DNA from: Candidatus Acidiferrales bacterium
GTDB lineage: Bacteria > Acidobacteriota > Terriglobia > Acidiferrales > UBA7541
Assembly (NCBI GenBank): GCA_030038275.1
Contig: JASHPG010000119.1
Span: 1 to 64,000 of the forward strand
DNA: 64,000 nucleotides
Reading direction: 5' to 3'
The notes beneath the pieces were generated by a model, which ran no database searches, was not told the DNA's origin, and worked only from the letters and a program-made list of their open reading frames with translations. The translations under genes were made by a program, and so were the position numbers. Below are positions 9,929 to 19,369 of the stretch, piece after piece. The stretch's first letter is position 1. Each line of letters opens with the position of its first letter.

Positions 9929-11281
9929 GTGTCGAATCCTGGGCAACATTTCGTGGCGATAATCGGTGGAGCGATTTCCGGCTCCGTCGCCGCGGAAATT
10001 TTGGCCGATAATGGAATTCGCGTAGCAGTTTTCGAGCAGAACGCGCGGCCATACGGCAAAATCGAGGACGGGCTGCCGCGCTGGCACGTCGAGCAGCGAA
10101 AACAGGAATATGCGCGTATCGACGCGCGCCTGCGAAAATCCCAAGTTTCGTTCATTCCCTGTACCAGGCTTGGACGCGACATCAATTTCGAGGATCTGGC
10201 CAAAAACTGGGGATTCTCGGCAGTCATTTTGGCAAACGGTGCGTGGCGCGACCGCGATTTCGGCATTCCGGGAGCAAATCAGTACATCGGCAAAGGCCTC
10301 GTTTACCAGAATCCGTTCATTTACTGGTACAACCACAAAAACGAGCGCGGCTATAGCGGCCCCCGCTACGATACACCGGATGGGGCGCTCGTCGTTGGCG
10401 GCGGATTGGCGTCGATTGACGTTGTAAAAGTTTTACAGCTCGAAAACTACGAGCGCGCGCTCCGGGACCGCGGCATCGAAACGAACCTCCACGAATTGGA
10501 AAAGGGCATCCCGGCTGTATGTAACGAGCATGGCGTCCGGCCCGAGGACCTAGGCGTCAAAGGCTGCTTGTTGATTTATCGCCGCCGCGAGCAAGACGTG
10601 CCGCTCGCGCAAGCCCCGGACAATCCAACTCCGGACCAAGTTGCCAAGGCGGAACAGGTCCGGCAAAAGATGCTGCGCCTCGCTCGCGAAAAGTATCTTT
10701 TCCGTTTTCAGGATCGCCGGTTGCCTACGGGTCTGATCGTCGAAAACGGCCGCCTCGTTGGGTTGAAAGTGTCCGAAACGAAAATCGACGGTCGCCGCGC
10801 GGAACCGGTTCCCGGAACCGAGCAAGAGATTCGCGCGCCGCTGGTAATCAGTTCGATCGGCTCCGTTCCGGAAATTCTGCCGGGAATTTCAATGAAGGGC
10901 GAGTATTACGAATTCGTTGACGAGCAAGTGCCTCGCCACGTCGCGCATTCCCACGTCTTTGGGGTGGGCAACGTCGTAACCGGCCAGGGAAACATTCGCG
11001 TGTCGTTGGTTCACAGCCAGGCCGTGACCAAAAAGCTGATCGACGAATACGCGCAACTCGGCACGGATACTGAAGCCTTGGCGGCTATGCGTGCCTCAGC
11101 CGAGAACCGAGCGGCGGAGCGAGCGGAAACAGTAATCGACCGCGTCGAATGCTGGCCTCCGCTCTCATCGGGCCAAGTAGCGAAAATCGAATCACGAATT
11201 CGCGCGCTGCAAACTCGCGTTGGCTACACGGGTGACTACGATGCCTGGATCGCCAAAGTCAGTCCGCCGGATCTCGAATAG
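9929..11281 (+). CDS. FAD-dependent pyridine nucleotide oxidoreductase (ferredoxin-NADP reductase / GltD-like)
   Basis: 450 aa, GTG start at 9929 with CGGAG upstream. The N-terminal FAD-binding motif is IIGGAISGSVAAE, and a second dinucleotide motif LVVGGGLASIDVVKVL would bind NAD(P)H. The later ISSIGSVPEILPG and HSHVFGVGNVVTGQGNIR match the closing FAD region of adrenodoxin-reductase-like proteins. A role passing electrons between NAD(P)H and a ferredoxin-type partner is inferred. There is no N-terminal Fe-S domain, unlike GltD, and no partner gene nearby. The first Gly-rich loop is GGAISG rather than GxGxxG, a minor oddity. Confidence 0.82.
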   Translation: MSNPGQHFVAIIGGAISGSVAAEILADNGIRVAVFEQNARPYGKIEDGLPRWHVEQRKQEYARIDARLRKSQVSFIPCTRLGRDINFEDLAKNWGFSAVILANGAWRDRDFGIPGANQYIGKGLVYQNPFIYWYNHKNERGYSGPRYDTPDGALVVGGGLASIDVVKVLQLENYERALRDRGIETNLHELEKGIPAVCNEHGVRPEDLGVKGCLLIYRRREQDVPLAQAPDNPTPDQVAKAEQVRQKMLRLAREKYLFRFQDRRLPTGLIVENGRLVGLKVSETKIDGRRAEPVPGTEQEIRAPLVISSIGSVPEILPGISMKGEYYEFVDEQVPRHVAHSHVFGVGNVVTGQGNIRVSLVHSQAVTKKLIDEYAQLGTDTEALAAMRASAENRAAERAETVIDRVECWPPLSSGQVAKIESRIRALQTRVGYTGDYDAWIAKVSPPDLE

Positions 11282-11299
11282 CGGTTCGCTCCATGTGAT

Positions 11300-11962
11300 T
11301 CAATTCGTTGGCCGTTGCGGCATCATCAGCATTGGATTGAATGGCTGCGGAGTGCCGGTAATTTTGTCTTTCACATCCGACAGCGTCTTTACCAGCACGG
11401 TCGTGGAGCCGTTCTGCACGCCCTTCACCAACCCGAATGGATGCACCGACTCGCTTACCCATGCTTCTCCCGAACCATCCTTCATTCGGTAGTGATGGCA
11501 GGAAAACGTGCCGGCCGGAGTGGTCACGGATTCCGCGCCTAGATCGTCGGCCCTGTTCCGAATATCCGCCAGATTGGTGCCTCGATTCGCACTTTGCATC
11601 TGCGCAGGCATCTCCATCGGCGGCCGGCCCGGCATTTGCATGATGGTCTTGCTCATCACCATGTTGCCGTCGGTCACCATCGCTAGCATCTTTATGACCA
11701 TCTCGCCCATCGGCGTGCCCGAAACCGTGAACTCCATCCAATATCCGTCCTGGCCCTCGACGCTTTCTTTACCCACAATCGCGAAGTCCATGGTCGTTTT
11801 CTTCCCGCTGTCACCTTGCAGTTCGTATTCCGCGCCGGCGCCAACCACTGGATTAAAAACGCCGCGTGGAATCTGGGTTCTTCCGAACATCTGTGCGCCG
11901 GCGGGCAAAGCGGCGAGCAGCGACAAAAATGCCGCGAGACTGGCCTGTTTCAGTGCTTTCAT
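11300..11962 (-). CDS. Secreted hypothetical protein
   Basis: 220 aa with a clear signal peptide (KQASLAAFLSLLAALPAGAQ, cleavage after AQA or nearby). The start is supported by GAGGAGAG upstream of the ATG at 11962. The mature protein is beta-rich and contains a Met-rich stretch (KTIMQMPGRPPMEMPAQMQ) and a paired statement-like pattern, GTFSCHHYRMKDGSGEAWVS. It resembles periplasmic DUF4412-like lipid-binding or stress proteins only loosely. Function unknown. Confidence 0.75.
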   Translation of the reverse strand: MKALKQASLAAFLSLLAALPAGAQMFGRTQIPRGVFNPVVGAGAEYELQGDSGKKTTMDFAIVGKESVEGQDGYWMEFTVSGTPMGEMVIKMLAMVTDGNMVMSKTIMQMPGRPPMEMPAQMQSANRGTNLADIRNRADDLGAESVTTPAGTFSCHHYRMKDGSGEAWVSESVHPFGLVKGVQNGSTTVLVKTLSDVKDKITGTPQPFNPMLMMPQRPTN

Positions 11963-12071
11963 GTTGATCTCTCCTCAGACTTGCCTTCTCCGGACTTAGC
12001 ACCGGAGCTTTTGCTGGGATTGTAGCGCAATCGAGTCGTAGGAGGGACAAGCGCCGCTGGCGCTGAAAAGT

Positions 12072-12935
12072 TCAGGCCAGTTCGCGATAGGTGATCAGCC
12101 GGACGTCCTTGCGCTGAATGGCATCGCGTACTTCCGGCGCGACCAGCGCTTCCATTTCGAGCTGCCTCTGCTGCTGCAACCGCGATCCGGTGGCCGCCAA
12201 ATCGGCATCGCAAATGCCGGGGTGAAGCATAATTTCGCTGGTTCCGTCTGGCAGCGCTTCGATTAACCGCCACAGAGCCGTGGCACTCAGCCGGCCCGTC
12301 ATGGCGAGACCCAGAAAATGATCGGGCGTATGTAAATCGTACTTGTGCGCGAGCGACTGGAACCATGGGGTTACAGCGCGCACCGCTGCTGCGGACGCCA
12401 ACTGGCCCCATGAGCGCCCTGCGCCGCTTTGCGTGGCCCACGAAGCGGCTAAATCCTCGGCCGGCTTGCGCACACGCGTGATGCCCATCTCGCGCGCCAC
12501 GCGTCCCAATGCATTCATCACCAGCGGGTGTGCGTGCGTGTGCTTGTGAGTGTCCACGTGGCTTGGCTCGATCCCAGCACGCCGGATCTTCTCGATTTGC
12601 GCTCGCAGCTCGCGTTCGATGTCACGCGTGCGCACAGCTCCGGTACTCACCTTCGCGACAAACTCCGGCAGCGTCCGCGGGAATTTACCGTCTGCATCCA
12701 CAAGTGACGGAATTTCGCCGGGTGCCGATACTGACGTGCCACCCACGAGTACCAGATGACATCCGACTCCGAGCTGCGGCTCGGCTTTCGCTCGGGCCAC
12801 CGCATCATCAAATGCGCGGCTGCTAGCCATCAGCGTCGCGCTCGTCAGAATTCCGTCCCGATGCGCGCGGACGATCCCGTCGTTCACACCCCGCGTAAGG
12901 CCAAAGTCGTCGGCGTTTAGAATCAGTTGTTTCAT
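12072..12935 (-). CDS. ChbG/HpnK (YdjC) family deacetylase
   Basis: 287 aa. Family hallmarks: LILNADDFGLTRGVNDGI at the N terminus (metal-binding Asp pair), GVGCHLVL, and DTHKHTHAHPLV with the metal-binding His residues. These enzymes remove acetyl groups from N-acetyl sugars; HpnK members are linked to hopanoid synthesis and ChbG to chitobiose. Neither pathway has other genes in this window, so the substrate is open. The gene is single and is followed on the same strand by the secreted protein at 11300-11962. Confidence 0.88.
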   Translation of the reverse strand: MKQLILNADDFGLTRGVNDGIVRAHRDGILTSATLMASSRAFDDAVARAKAEPQLGVGCHLVLVGGTSVSAPGEIPSLVDADGKFPRTLPEFVAKVSTGAVRTRDIERELRAQIEKIRRAGIEPSHVDTHKHTHAHPLVMNALGRVAREMGITRVRKPAEDLAASWATQSGAGRSWGQLASAAAVRAVTPWFQSLAHKYDLHTPDHFLGLAMTGRLSATALWRLIEALPDGTSEIMLHPGICDADLAATGSRLQQQRQLEMEALVAPEVRDAIQRKDVRLITYRELA

Positions 12936-12996
12936 GCCTCAGAGAGGCGACAGGCGCCCCGCGATGGTGCGCGAATGTTTTCCGCTGCGGCGCGGC

Positions 12997-13464
12997 TCAA
13001 GACCCAACTGTCTCAGGTTCCTGCGCCGATTGGCGTGCCTGCATGAGCCGCCGCAGGGCTTCTCCAGAACCCGGTGCGCGTTTTTCGCGCCACGCCTCAA
13101 AACGGGTCACGTGCTTCTCCAGATTTCCGTACTGGTGCGGGTTCATGCTCCGCTCCCGGATTGCCGGGATGAGCGCTCGAATTCGCCCCCAAACGGCCCA
13201 CTGCTCGCCCGTATTCTCAAAAAAGAACTCCTCGTCGATTAGACCCCGGTTGACGATGCTCGTCGCCATTTCCCAATAGCTGATCAGCATACGCACTGAG
13301 GCGTCTGCCGCGCTGCCCGGAGGGGCCAGCGTCGCCATCTCTTCGAGAGAGCTAGGACGAAAATTTTTCATGTACCACTCTCGCGCCTCGCGCATGCGAG
13401 GTTCGCGGCGCAGTTCGTATAGACGAAGCAAAAGGTTGGCCTGCTCGTGCGTCACGTCTCCCAT
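12997..13464 (-). CDS. DUF4760-like hypothetical protein
   Basis: 155 aa, start at 13464 supported by GGAGGG. Helical and cytosolic, with no signal peptide. The central pattern ISYWEMATSIVNRGLIDEEF and the Trp-rich WAVWGRIRALIPAIRE match the DUF4760 type of small proteins. No catalytic motif. Function unknown. Confidence 0.65.
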   Translation of the reverse strand: MGDVTHEQANLLLRLYELRREPRMREAREWYMKNFRPSSLEEMATLAPPGSAADASVRMLISYWEMATSIVNRGLIDEEFFFENTGEQWAVWGRIRALIPAIRERSMNPHQYGNLEKHVTRFEAWREKRAPGSGEALRRLMQARQSAQEPETVGS

Positions 13465-13835
13465 AAGCCCTCCGAATGAATGTATAGGTAGAAAAACCTG
13501 CAGGGGCGGTCAGTCTAGCATGGATTTGCCGGGCGCGCCGCGAGAGCGTCGGCGCTTCTACCGCTACGAGCAATTTTCCAGCCACGGAAATCGCGCGACA
13601 ACTCTCGTTCAATAAATTTTCGGTAAAAGTTTTCAACAGTTTTGTTGAAAACCGTGTGGAAAAGGCTCTCTCGGAATTCAAAATCGCCGGTCAATGCTGG
13701 AGTTCCTGCTCTTTGCACTGATTTCGTGCAACCAAGCGCCGTGCGTATGAGCTTTTCTCAATCGCTCGCCAGTTGCGATCGCAAAATACACGCGAAACCG
13801 CACGCCGCGAAAAAATTCTCAGTAATTGGAAGCAG
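13465..13835. other. Gene-free stretch with an AT-rich hairpin and DnaA-box-like site
   Basis: No credible gene. It holds a perfect 9-bp AT-rich stem, TTTTCAACA (13630-13638) with TGTTGAAAA (13643-13651), followed by TGTGGAAAA (13655-13663), which fits the DnaA box pattern TGTGNAWAA on one strand. The stretch is visibly less GC-rich than its surroundings. Confidence 0.4.
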
Positions 13836-14309
13836 TTAGTACCAGTGTGGCGGGGGCTCTAGCTCGATCTCGATCGATTTTTCGTCCTGTTCCACGTCGT
13901 ACCATTTGCCGAACGTATGCCAGCCCGGCGCGATCACTTGGATCAGAATCTTGCCCTGTGGAACGGGCGGCACTTTCACTGTGCCGTCCTGATTCGTTTT
14001 CAGATCGAGCTCGGCCAACTTATCGTGGTGCATAAGCCCGCCGTCCGTGTAAAAACGGACATAGACGCTGGCGTTGCCGACCGGCTTGCCCTCGTTTGTC
14101 GAGACGCGAAGCCGCAGTTTGGTCGTGGGCGCGTCCTGCGACTTGTCGTCTCTAGACTTAGCGGCGGGATTTCCGGCACTGCCGAAAGCGAGCGGCGCTC
14201 CGCTTGTTAGCACGATAATGCCCCCAAGCACCCACAAACATGCCGTTCGGGACGAAAATGCCCTTCGAAAGCCTGCGATGCCTCGCCTAAAAAGCCAGTA
14301 TCTGCACAT
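13836..14309 (-). CDS. Secreted carboxypeptidase-regulatory-like (Ig-fold) protein
   Basis: 157 aa. A basic N terminus and hydrophobic segment (residues about 24-45, LWVLGGIIVLTSGAPLAFGS) form a signal peptide or anchor. The mature part is one beta-sandwich of the CarboxypepD_reg type: LRLRVSTNEGKPVGNASVYV, then NQDGTVKVPPVPQGKILIQV. This fold is common in acidobacterial TonB-dependent receptors and secreted proteins. No catalytic residues. Role unknown. Confidence 0.7.
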   Translation of the reverse strand: MCRYWLFRRGIAGFRRAFSSRTACLWVLGGIIVLTSGAPLAFGSAGNPAAKSRDDKSQDAPTTKLRLRVSTNEGKPVGNASVYVRFYTDGGLMHHDKLAELDLKTNQDGTVKVPPVPQGKILIQVIAPGWHTFGKWYDVEQDEKSIEIELEPPPHWY

Positions 14310-14486
14310 GCTGGCACCCTTTTACTCCAAATAGTCACCGCGCTCAAGCCTGCCATCGACGTTTTTAATCTCGACGCCGTGTATGATGTTTGGTTCTAAT
14401 TTGACGAACGCGGCTGGTGAATCGCCACAGCCAATCTTCACGGCTCCATCCAACAGCCGGTCGGTTGCCGAGGCAGGAGGCATCGC

Positions 14487-15626
14487 ATGGGGTTTTCAAC
14501 AGACGCAATCCACGTGGGCCAGGAGCCAGATCCTCTGACGGGCGCCGTTATCGCGCCGATTTATCAGACGTCCACCTACATCCTCGAAGAACTAGGCAAA
14601 AACAGGGGTTACGACTACGCACGCACCAACCATCCGAACCGCAAAGCCTTGGAGCGCACCCTCGCCAAGCTCGAAGGCGGCGTCGGTGCCTTCGTCTTTA
14701 GCTCCGGCATGGCAGCCATCGACGCTGTGTTGCGTCTCCTGCGGCCAGGCGACCACGCAATCGTCACCAAAGGCATTTATGGTGGCGCCCATCGCCTGAT
14801 GACCAAGTTCCTGGTTGAGTTCGGGCTGGAATTCACCTTCGTCGATACCACTCGCCTCGATCTGATCGAGCAAGCCATCAAGCCCTCAACAAAAATGGTC
14901 TACGTCGATACACCCACGAATCCTACGCTCGTGGTCACCGATATCGCCGCCGTCTCCGCGCTCGCCCAGGCCAAAAATCTTACGTTTGTCGTGGACAATA
15001 CCTTCATGAGCCCCTATTTTCAGAATCCGCTCGCGCTCGGTGCGGACATTGTGGTCCATTCCGTCACGAAATACCTAAACGGCCACAGCGACTGCACCGG
15101 CGGCGCCATGATCCTCTCCCGTCCGGAAGACGCTGGCCGCGTGCAGTTTATCCAACGCGCTGCAGGCGCTGGCCTTGCGCCGATGGACTGCTTCCTCGTC
15201 TCGCGCGGCGTGAAGACTCTCGCCGTCCGCATGGAGCGCCACAATTCCAACGGGATTGCGATTGCCAAGCATTTGGCCTCTCATCCCAAGGTCAAGCACG
15301 TCAACTACCCCGGTTTGCCCTCGCACCCGCAGCACGACTTGGCCAAACGCCAGCAGCGCGGCTTTGGCGCGATGATGTCTTTTGACGTTGGCTCGGAGGA
15401 AGCCGCTCGCAAGTGCTTGAACGCGCTGCGCATCTGCTCGCTCGGCGAGAGCCTTGGCGGCGTGGAAACGCTGATCTGCCATCCCGCTACCATGACGCAC
15501 TCATCCATGGCTCCCGAAGTCCGCCGCGAATTTGGCATTACCGACGGCCTGATTCGGCTTTCGGTTGGAATCGAAGACGTCGAAGATCTGATCGCCGACC
15601 TCGATCAAGGCCTAGCCCTGGTCTAA
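14487..15626 (+). CDS. PLP-dependent trans-sulfuration enzyme (cystathionine gamma-synthase/lyase family)
   Basis: 379 aa. The start is fixed by AGGAGG seven bases upstream. The Cys/Met metabolism family is clear: APIYQTSTY, YDYARTNHPNRKALERTLAK, SSGMAAIDAVL, and the PLP-binding Lys195 in HSVTKYLNGHSD. The C-terminal SLGGVETLICHPATMTHSSM fits MetB/MetC/gamma-lyase members. Synthase and lyase activities cannot be told apart by eye, so no symbol is given. A 150-nt leader precedes it; no riboswitch was recognised there. Confidence 0.92.
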   Translation: MGFSTDAIHVGQEPDPLTGAVIAPIYQTSTYILEELGKNRGYDYARTNHPNRKALERTLAKLEGGVGAFVFSSGMAAIDAVLRLLRPGDHAIVTKGIYGGAHRLMTKFLVEFGLEFTFVDTTRLDLIEQAIKPSTKMVYVDTPTNPTLVVTDIAAVSALAQAKNLTFVVDNTFMSPYFQNPLALGADIVVHSVTKYLNGHSDCTGGAMILSRPEDAGRVQFIQRAAGAGLAPMDCFLVSRGVKTLAVRMERHNSNGIAIAKHLASHPKVKHVNYPGLPSHPQHDLAKRQQRGFGAMMSFDVGSEEAARKCLNALRICSLGESLGGVETLICHPATMTHSSMAPEVRREFGITDGLIRLSVGIEDVEDLIADLDQGLALV

Positions 15627-15669
15627 CGCCATCGCGCCCGACCAAATGGACCTAAAGTATAGGCACAGC

Positions 15670-16002
15670 CTAGCCTTTCGGTTTCCTCACCGAATCGCCG
15701 ATCCAAGCCAGATAAGCGCGCGAACCCTGCTCAACCGGCAGCGCGATAATTTCCGGCACGTCATAACTATGCAGGCGGCGCACTTCGGCTTCCAGCGCCC
15801 CGAACCGCCTCCTCGAACTCTTTATCATCAGCAAAAACTCGCGCGCTCGTTCGACTTTGCCTTTCCAGCGGTAAATAGACTCGACCGGCGCCTGCGCTAC
15901 GTTCACGCATGCCGCCAGACGTGCCTCAACCAGCGCCTTGGCGATTCGCCGCGCCTCCGTCCGCGACCCGCATGTGACCAGCACGACAATTTTGTCTGTC
16001 AT
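15670..16002 (-). CDS. cutA: Divalent-cation tolerance protein CutA
   Basis: 110 aa, the usual length. Family signatures: VLVTCGSRTEARRIAKALVE, AACVNVAQAPVESIYRWKGK, HSYDVPEIIALPVEQGS. CutA forms a very stable ferredoxin-like trimer; its physiological role in bacteria is unsettled. The start at 16002 is divergent to the phosphohexomutase at 16082, with 79 bp between. Confidence 0.93.
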   Translation of the reverse strand: MTDKIVVLVTCGSRTEARRIAKALVEARLAACVNVAQAPVESIYRWKGKVERAREFLLMIKSSRRRFGALEAEVRRLHSYDVPEIIALPVEQGSRAYLAWIGDSVRKPKG

Positions 16003-16081
16003 ATTTTTTCGCGTTTCGCCCCGTTCCTACCGTGATTCTCCGCTCCGGAACTTGCGCGGCACGATACAATGTTTTGCTTTT

Positions 16082-17494
16082 ATGGGCCAGACGACAATCC
16101 ATTTCGGCACTTCCGGCTGGCGCGGCATCATCGCCGAGGACTTCACCTTCGCTGGCGTTCGCCGCGCGTCCACCGCCATCGCCGAACACGTCCGCGCCGC
16201 AAAAAAATCTCCGGTAATCGTCGTCGGCTACGACACGCGCTTCTTCTCCGAGGATTTTGCGCGCGCATCGGCGGCTGTCCTGCGGGCGCACGGTTGCCGC
16301 GTGCTGATGTGCCGCGAAGCAACGCCCACTCCGGCGATCGCCCATGCCGTGATCCACGGCAAACTCGATGGCGCCGTCAACATCACTGCCAGCCACAATC
16401 CTGCCGCGTATAACGGCCTGAAATTTTCAGGCGCCGATGGCGGTCCTGCGCTGCCTGAAGTAACCAAAGATATCGAAAAGCGCGCTGCCGCGTTGAACGA
16501 CGAATTCCCCTTGTCCGCCCACGAGGAATCAGCGGCCGATTTCGAATCCATTGATCCGCGCGCTCCGTATTTCGACCAGCTCCGCAAAATGGTTCGTTTC
16601 GATATCCTCGGGAAAGCCAAAGGTTCTTTCGCTTACGACGCGCTTCACGGCTGCGGCGCCGGATGGCTCGATCGCATCCTCGCGGAAGCGGGCGTTTCCG
16701 TCACGCCAATCCGCACGGATCGCGACGTGCTCTTCGACGGCGCCGGCCCCGATCCCTCGGAAGACAACGTTTCCTCTCTCCAAAAACTAGTCGCCGAAAA
16801 GCACGCGCTCGCCGGAATCGCCACAGATGGCGACGCAGACCGCTTCGGCATCATCGATCGCGACGGCGCATTCGTATCGCCGAATCACATCCTCGGCCTC
16901 GTGTTCGATTATTTGCTGCAAACGCGAGGCTACAGGCTCGGAGCCTCGCGCAGCGTCGCGACCACGCAATTGCTCGACGCGGTGGCGCAGCTCCACGGCA
17001 CGCAAGTGTACGAGACACCCGTCGGTTTCAAATACGTCGGACCGCTGCTGCGCGAAGACAAAATTGCTCTCGGCGGCGAAGAAAGCGCCGGCATGACCAT
17101 CCGCGGCCACCTGCCGGAAAAAGACGGCATTCTCGCCTGCCTATTGGTTGCCGAAATGATCGCCGCGCGCCAGGCCTCGCTCGCCGAACAGCTCCGCGAT
17201 CTCTTCAAGCGCGTCGGCCGCGAATACTGGCCCATCCGTCTGAACCTGCATCTGCCTCCGGACGTCCAATCCCGGCTTCCGGACCGTCTCGCCGCCGATT
17301 TCCGGGAGTTTGCAGGAAGGCGCATCGCCCGCATGAATCGCATTGACGGCTTGAAATTGATCTTTGAGAATGGCGACTGGCTTTTGATGCGCGCTTCTGG
17401 CACTGAACCGGTGGTTCGCGTCTATGCCGAAGCAGCTAGCCCCGCGGAGTCACAGAAGCTCGCCGCCGGCGCCAAAGCCTGGGTGAACGGATGA
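16082..17494 (+). CDS. Phosphoglucomutase/phosphomannomutase family protein
   Basis: 470 aa from the ATG at 16082; the open frame extends upstream, but the family N terminus (IHFGTSGWRGIIAEDF) begins here. The phosphoserine loop is ITASHNPAAYNGLKFSG (Ser104), the metal loop DGDADRFGII, the sugar-binding loop GGEESAGM and the phosphate-binding end RASGTEPVVRVYAEA. The four alpha-D-phosphohexomutase domains are all present. Substrate (glucose or mannose) is not determined. It overlaps the FtsB-like gene by 4 bp (ATGA), so translation is likely coupled. Confidence 0.93.
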   Translation: MGQTTIHFGTSGWRGIIAEDFTFAGVRRASTAIAEHVRAAKKSPVIVVGYDTRFFSEDFARASAAVLRAHGCRVLMCREATPTPAIAHAVIHGKLDGAVNITASHNPAAYNGLKFSGADGGPALPEVTKDIEKRAAALNDEFPLSAHEESAADFESIDPRAPYFDQLRKMVRFDILGKAKGSFAYDALHGCGAGWLDRILAEAGVSVTPIRTDRDVLFDGAGPDPSEDNVSSLQKLVAEKHALAGIATDGDADRFGIIDRDGAFVSPNHILGLVFDYLLQTRGYRLGASRSVATTQLLDAVAQLHGTQVYETPVGFKYVGPLLREDKIALGGEESAGMTIRGHLPEKDGILACLLVAEMIAARQASLAEQLRDLFKRVGREYWPIRLNLHLPPDVQSRLPDRLAADFREFAGRRIARMNRIDGLKLIFENGDWLLMRASGTEPVVRVYAEAASPAESQKLAAGAKAWVNG

Positions 17495-17922
17495 ATTTGC
17501 GCCACCAAAAAATTTCGCGGCCCGCCCCGGAAGCCGCGGACACTCGCCTGCAAAGCTTCTCCGAACAACTCGGCCAATTCTGGCGCCGCAATCTGATGTG
17601 GATCCTGCTCGCCGGTCTCGGTCTGCTGGTCCTTCAGGATGTTTTTGGCTTGCACGGCGTGCTCGCCATGCACCGCGCGCATCAGGAAGCTACCCACGAA
17701 CAGCAGGAAATCGACCGCATCAATCAGGAAAACGTCGAATTGCAAAACCGCGTCAGTAAGCTGAAAACCGATCCGCAGGCCATCGAGCGCATCGCCCGCG
17801 AGCAAATGGGCTTGGCCCGCCCGGGCGAGTACATCTTCAAAATCCCGCCCGCAAAAAAATCCGGCGGCAGCGGCTCCGCTGCCCAGCCGCCTCAGCCCGG
17901 CGCTCCCGCGAAAACTCCTTAG
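17491..17922 (+). CDS. Septum formation initiator family protein (FtsB/DivIC-like)
   Basis: 143 aa. A short cytosolic N terminus, one membrane segment (residues about 35-50, MWILLAGLGLLVLQDVFG), a periplasmic coiled coil (about 62-98, EQQEIDRINQENVELQNRVS) and the family motif TDPQAIERIAREQMGLARPG, then a Pro/Lys-rich tail. FtsB/DivIC proteins join FtsL and FtsQ at the division septum. The start overlaps the stop of the phosphohexomutase gene. Converges with the acyltransferase gene by 4 bp. Confidence 0.85.
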   Translation: MNLRHQKISRPAPEAADTRLQSFSEQLGQFWRRNLMWILLAGLGLLVLQDVFGLHGVLAMHRAHQEATHEQQEIDRINQENVELQNRVSKLKTDPQAIERIAREQMGLARPGEYIFKIPPAKKSGGSGSAAQPPQPGAPAKTP

Positions 17923-19094
17923 CCTTCCGTAACAGCGTCGCCCGCGCCGAATAGCTGTCCTGCGCGCCGCCTAAGCCACGCCCACGCTTCCGCGCCGCGC
18001 CCTTTCGTGCGCGTGCGCGCTATCGAGAGCAGCACCATCGCCACAAATATGATCGCCAGTCCCAACGTCGCCATGGGCACGCTCTCCGCCGCCTTCGGCA
18101 GAATCGAAAACCGGCCGTACACGAACTCGATGTGCACCCAATAGACCAGCAGCGACGTCTGCCCCAGTTGCATTAGCGGGCTGAATTTCAACCGGCCCGG
18201 TCCCCACTGGCAGTACGCAAATCCAACGAGCATTAGCATCAGCAGAATCGAAAGCCGCGCCAGGAAAAAATTCGGGCTGGTGTGCCAATAATCGTAGCTG
18301 GCGTACAGCCGCACCGAACTCCCGTCGAGAACTCGCGAGAGATAGAAAAGCCCCACGCCGGCAGCGCCCAGGATTGCTACTGCCTTGGCTGGATTTTTCG
18401 ATGGCCAATCCGCGAACAGCACCATCCCTACCGCCAATCCCGCGAACGCGAACGCCGACCACGGAAACAACGGGAAAAGCCACGGCTGCGGCGTTCCCAT
18501 CGTATGCACGCCATTGATGTACGTTTCCAAATACCAGGGAAGCCAGTGCGGACTCCACGTGGTCCATAACGGCGGCGTGAGCATCGCCACGCCCAGTGCC
18601 AGCGCCGCCGCCAGCGCTGCATTGGCCGCGCGCGTGTGCGCTATCCAGCAAACCGCGCCCATCGCCACGATCGAGAGCCCGATCATGTTAAGCACATCCA
18701 CGCGCCCTAGATCGCTCCACGGCGCCGCCGGCCACGCCAGCGCAAACTCTTGCACGCGGAAAAGCAATCCCAGCGCGAAGATCTCGAATCCGCGCCGGAT
18801 CATTCGCTTGGCGATTTTGCTCTCCGCGATTCCCTTCCGGCGCATGCGGTCGGTAACCAGCGCGCACGCCACGCCCGAAAGAAACACGAAGAGCGGTGCA
18901 GGAAGCGTCCCGCTGAATTGAGACCAAAAGAAGACGTTGCCATGCCGGGAGGAGCCGCCGAGCCACGCATCATAAGCATGGACCTCAAACATGCCCAGAC
19001 ACGCCAGCCCGCGCAGCCAGTCGATGTAACCTAACCTCTGGTTCCCAGGGCCTCCCGACGCGCGTGTGCGCTTCGGGTCAGTACCAGTTCCCAT
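17919..19094 (-). CDS. DUF1624/heparan-alpha-glucosaminide N-acetyltransferase-like membrane protein
   Basis: 391 aa with about ten hydrophobic helices. The N-terminal signature RLGYIDWLRGLACLGMFEVH, followed by PLFVFLSGVACALV, marks the DUF1624/HGSNAT-like acyltransferase group, in which a conserved His in the first helix is thought to receive the acetyl group. Role in envelope sugar acylation is inferred. It starts away from the hairpin repeat at 19166-19231, about 70 bp upstream. Confidence 0.8.
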   Translation of the reverse strand: MGTGTDPKRTRASGGPGNQRLGYIDWLRGLACLGMFEVHAYDAWLGGSSRHGNVFFWSQFSGTLPAPLFVFLSGVACALVTDRMRRKGIAESKIAKRMIRRGFEIFALGLLFRVQEFALAWPAAPWSDLGRVDVLNMIGLSIVAMGAVCWIAHTRAANAALAAALALGVAMLTPPLWTTWSPHWLPWYLETYINGVHTMGTPQPWLFPLFPWSAFAFAGLAVGMVLFADWPSKNPAKAVAILGAAGVGLFYLSRVLDGSSVRLYASYDYWHTSPNFFLARLSILLMLMLVGFAYCQWGPGRLKFSPLMQLGQTSLLVYWVHIEFVYGRFSILPKAAESVPMATLGLAIIFVAMVLLSIARTRTKGRGAEAWAWLRRRAGQLFGAGDAVTEG

Positions 19095-19165
19095 TCTCTC
19101 CTCGCCAAACTCGTTGATTCAGAATCGCTGACACGCGCGCGCAAATCAAGTACTTGATAAACGCC

Positions 19166-19231
19166 GTAGTGGGCCAGTTTGAATTTTCTTGATCGTGACA
19201 CAAGCAGTCAAAATTCAAACTGGCCCACTAC
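19166..19231. repeat. Long perfect hairpin repeat, copy 1
   Basis: Left arm 19166-19187 (begins GTAGTGGGCCAGTTTGAA) and right arm 19210-19231 are perfect 22-bp inverted repeats separated by a 22-nt loop that starts CTTGATCGTGACACAAG. It lies in the 275-bp gap between the divergent acyltransferase and CPBP genes. The same element, with paired changes in both arms, is at 62351-62416, and a longer inverted relative is at 27599-27691. Confidence 0.9.
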
Positions 19232-19369
19232 CATAAACGCGGATTGGGCTGCCATTCGAGTCAATCAAACGATCGAACACCCCCCAGGCTAAGGAATCGG
19301 ACGCTCCAAGTGCGCGCGCACGAATTTTTCATCAGCGCAGCCATACCACTCGGCTAAAATCCCTGCGTC

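Noticed and set aside
14337..14486. Possible SAM-type riboswitch in the leader of the trans-sulfuration gene
   Set aside because: The position would fit, but I could not find the conserved core or stems of any known SAM riboswitch.
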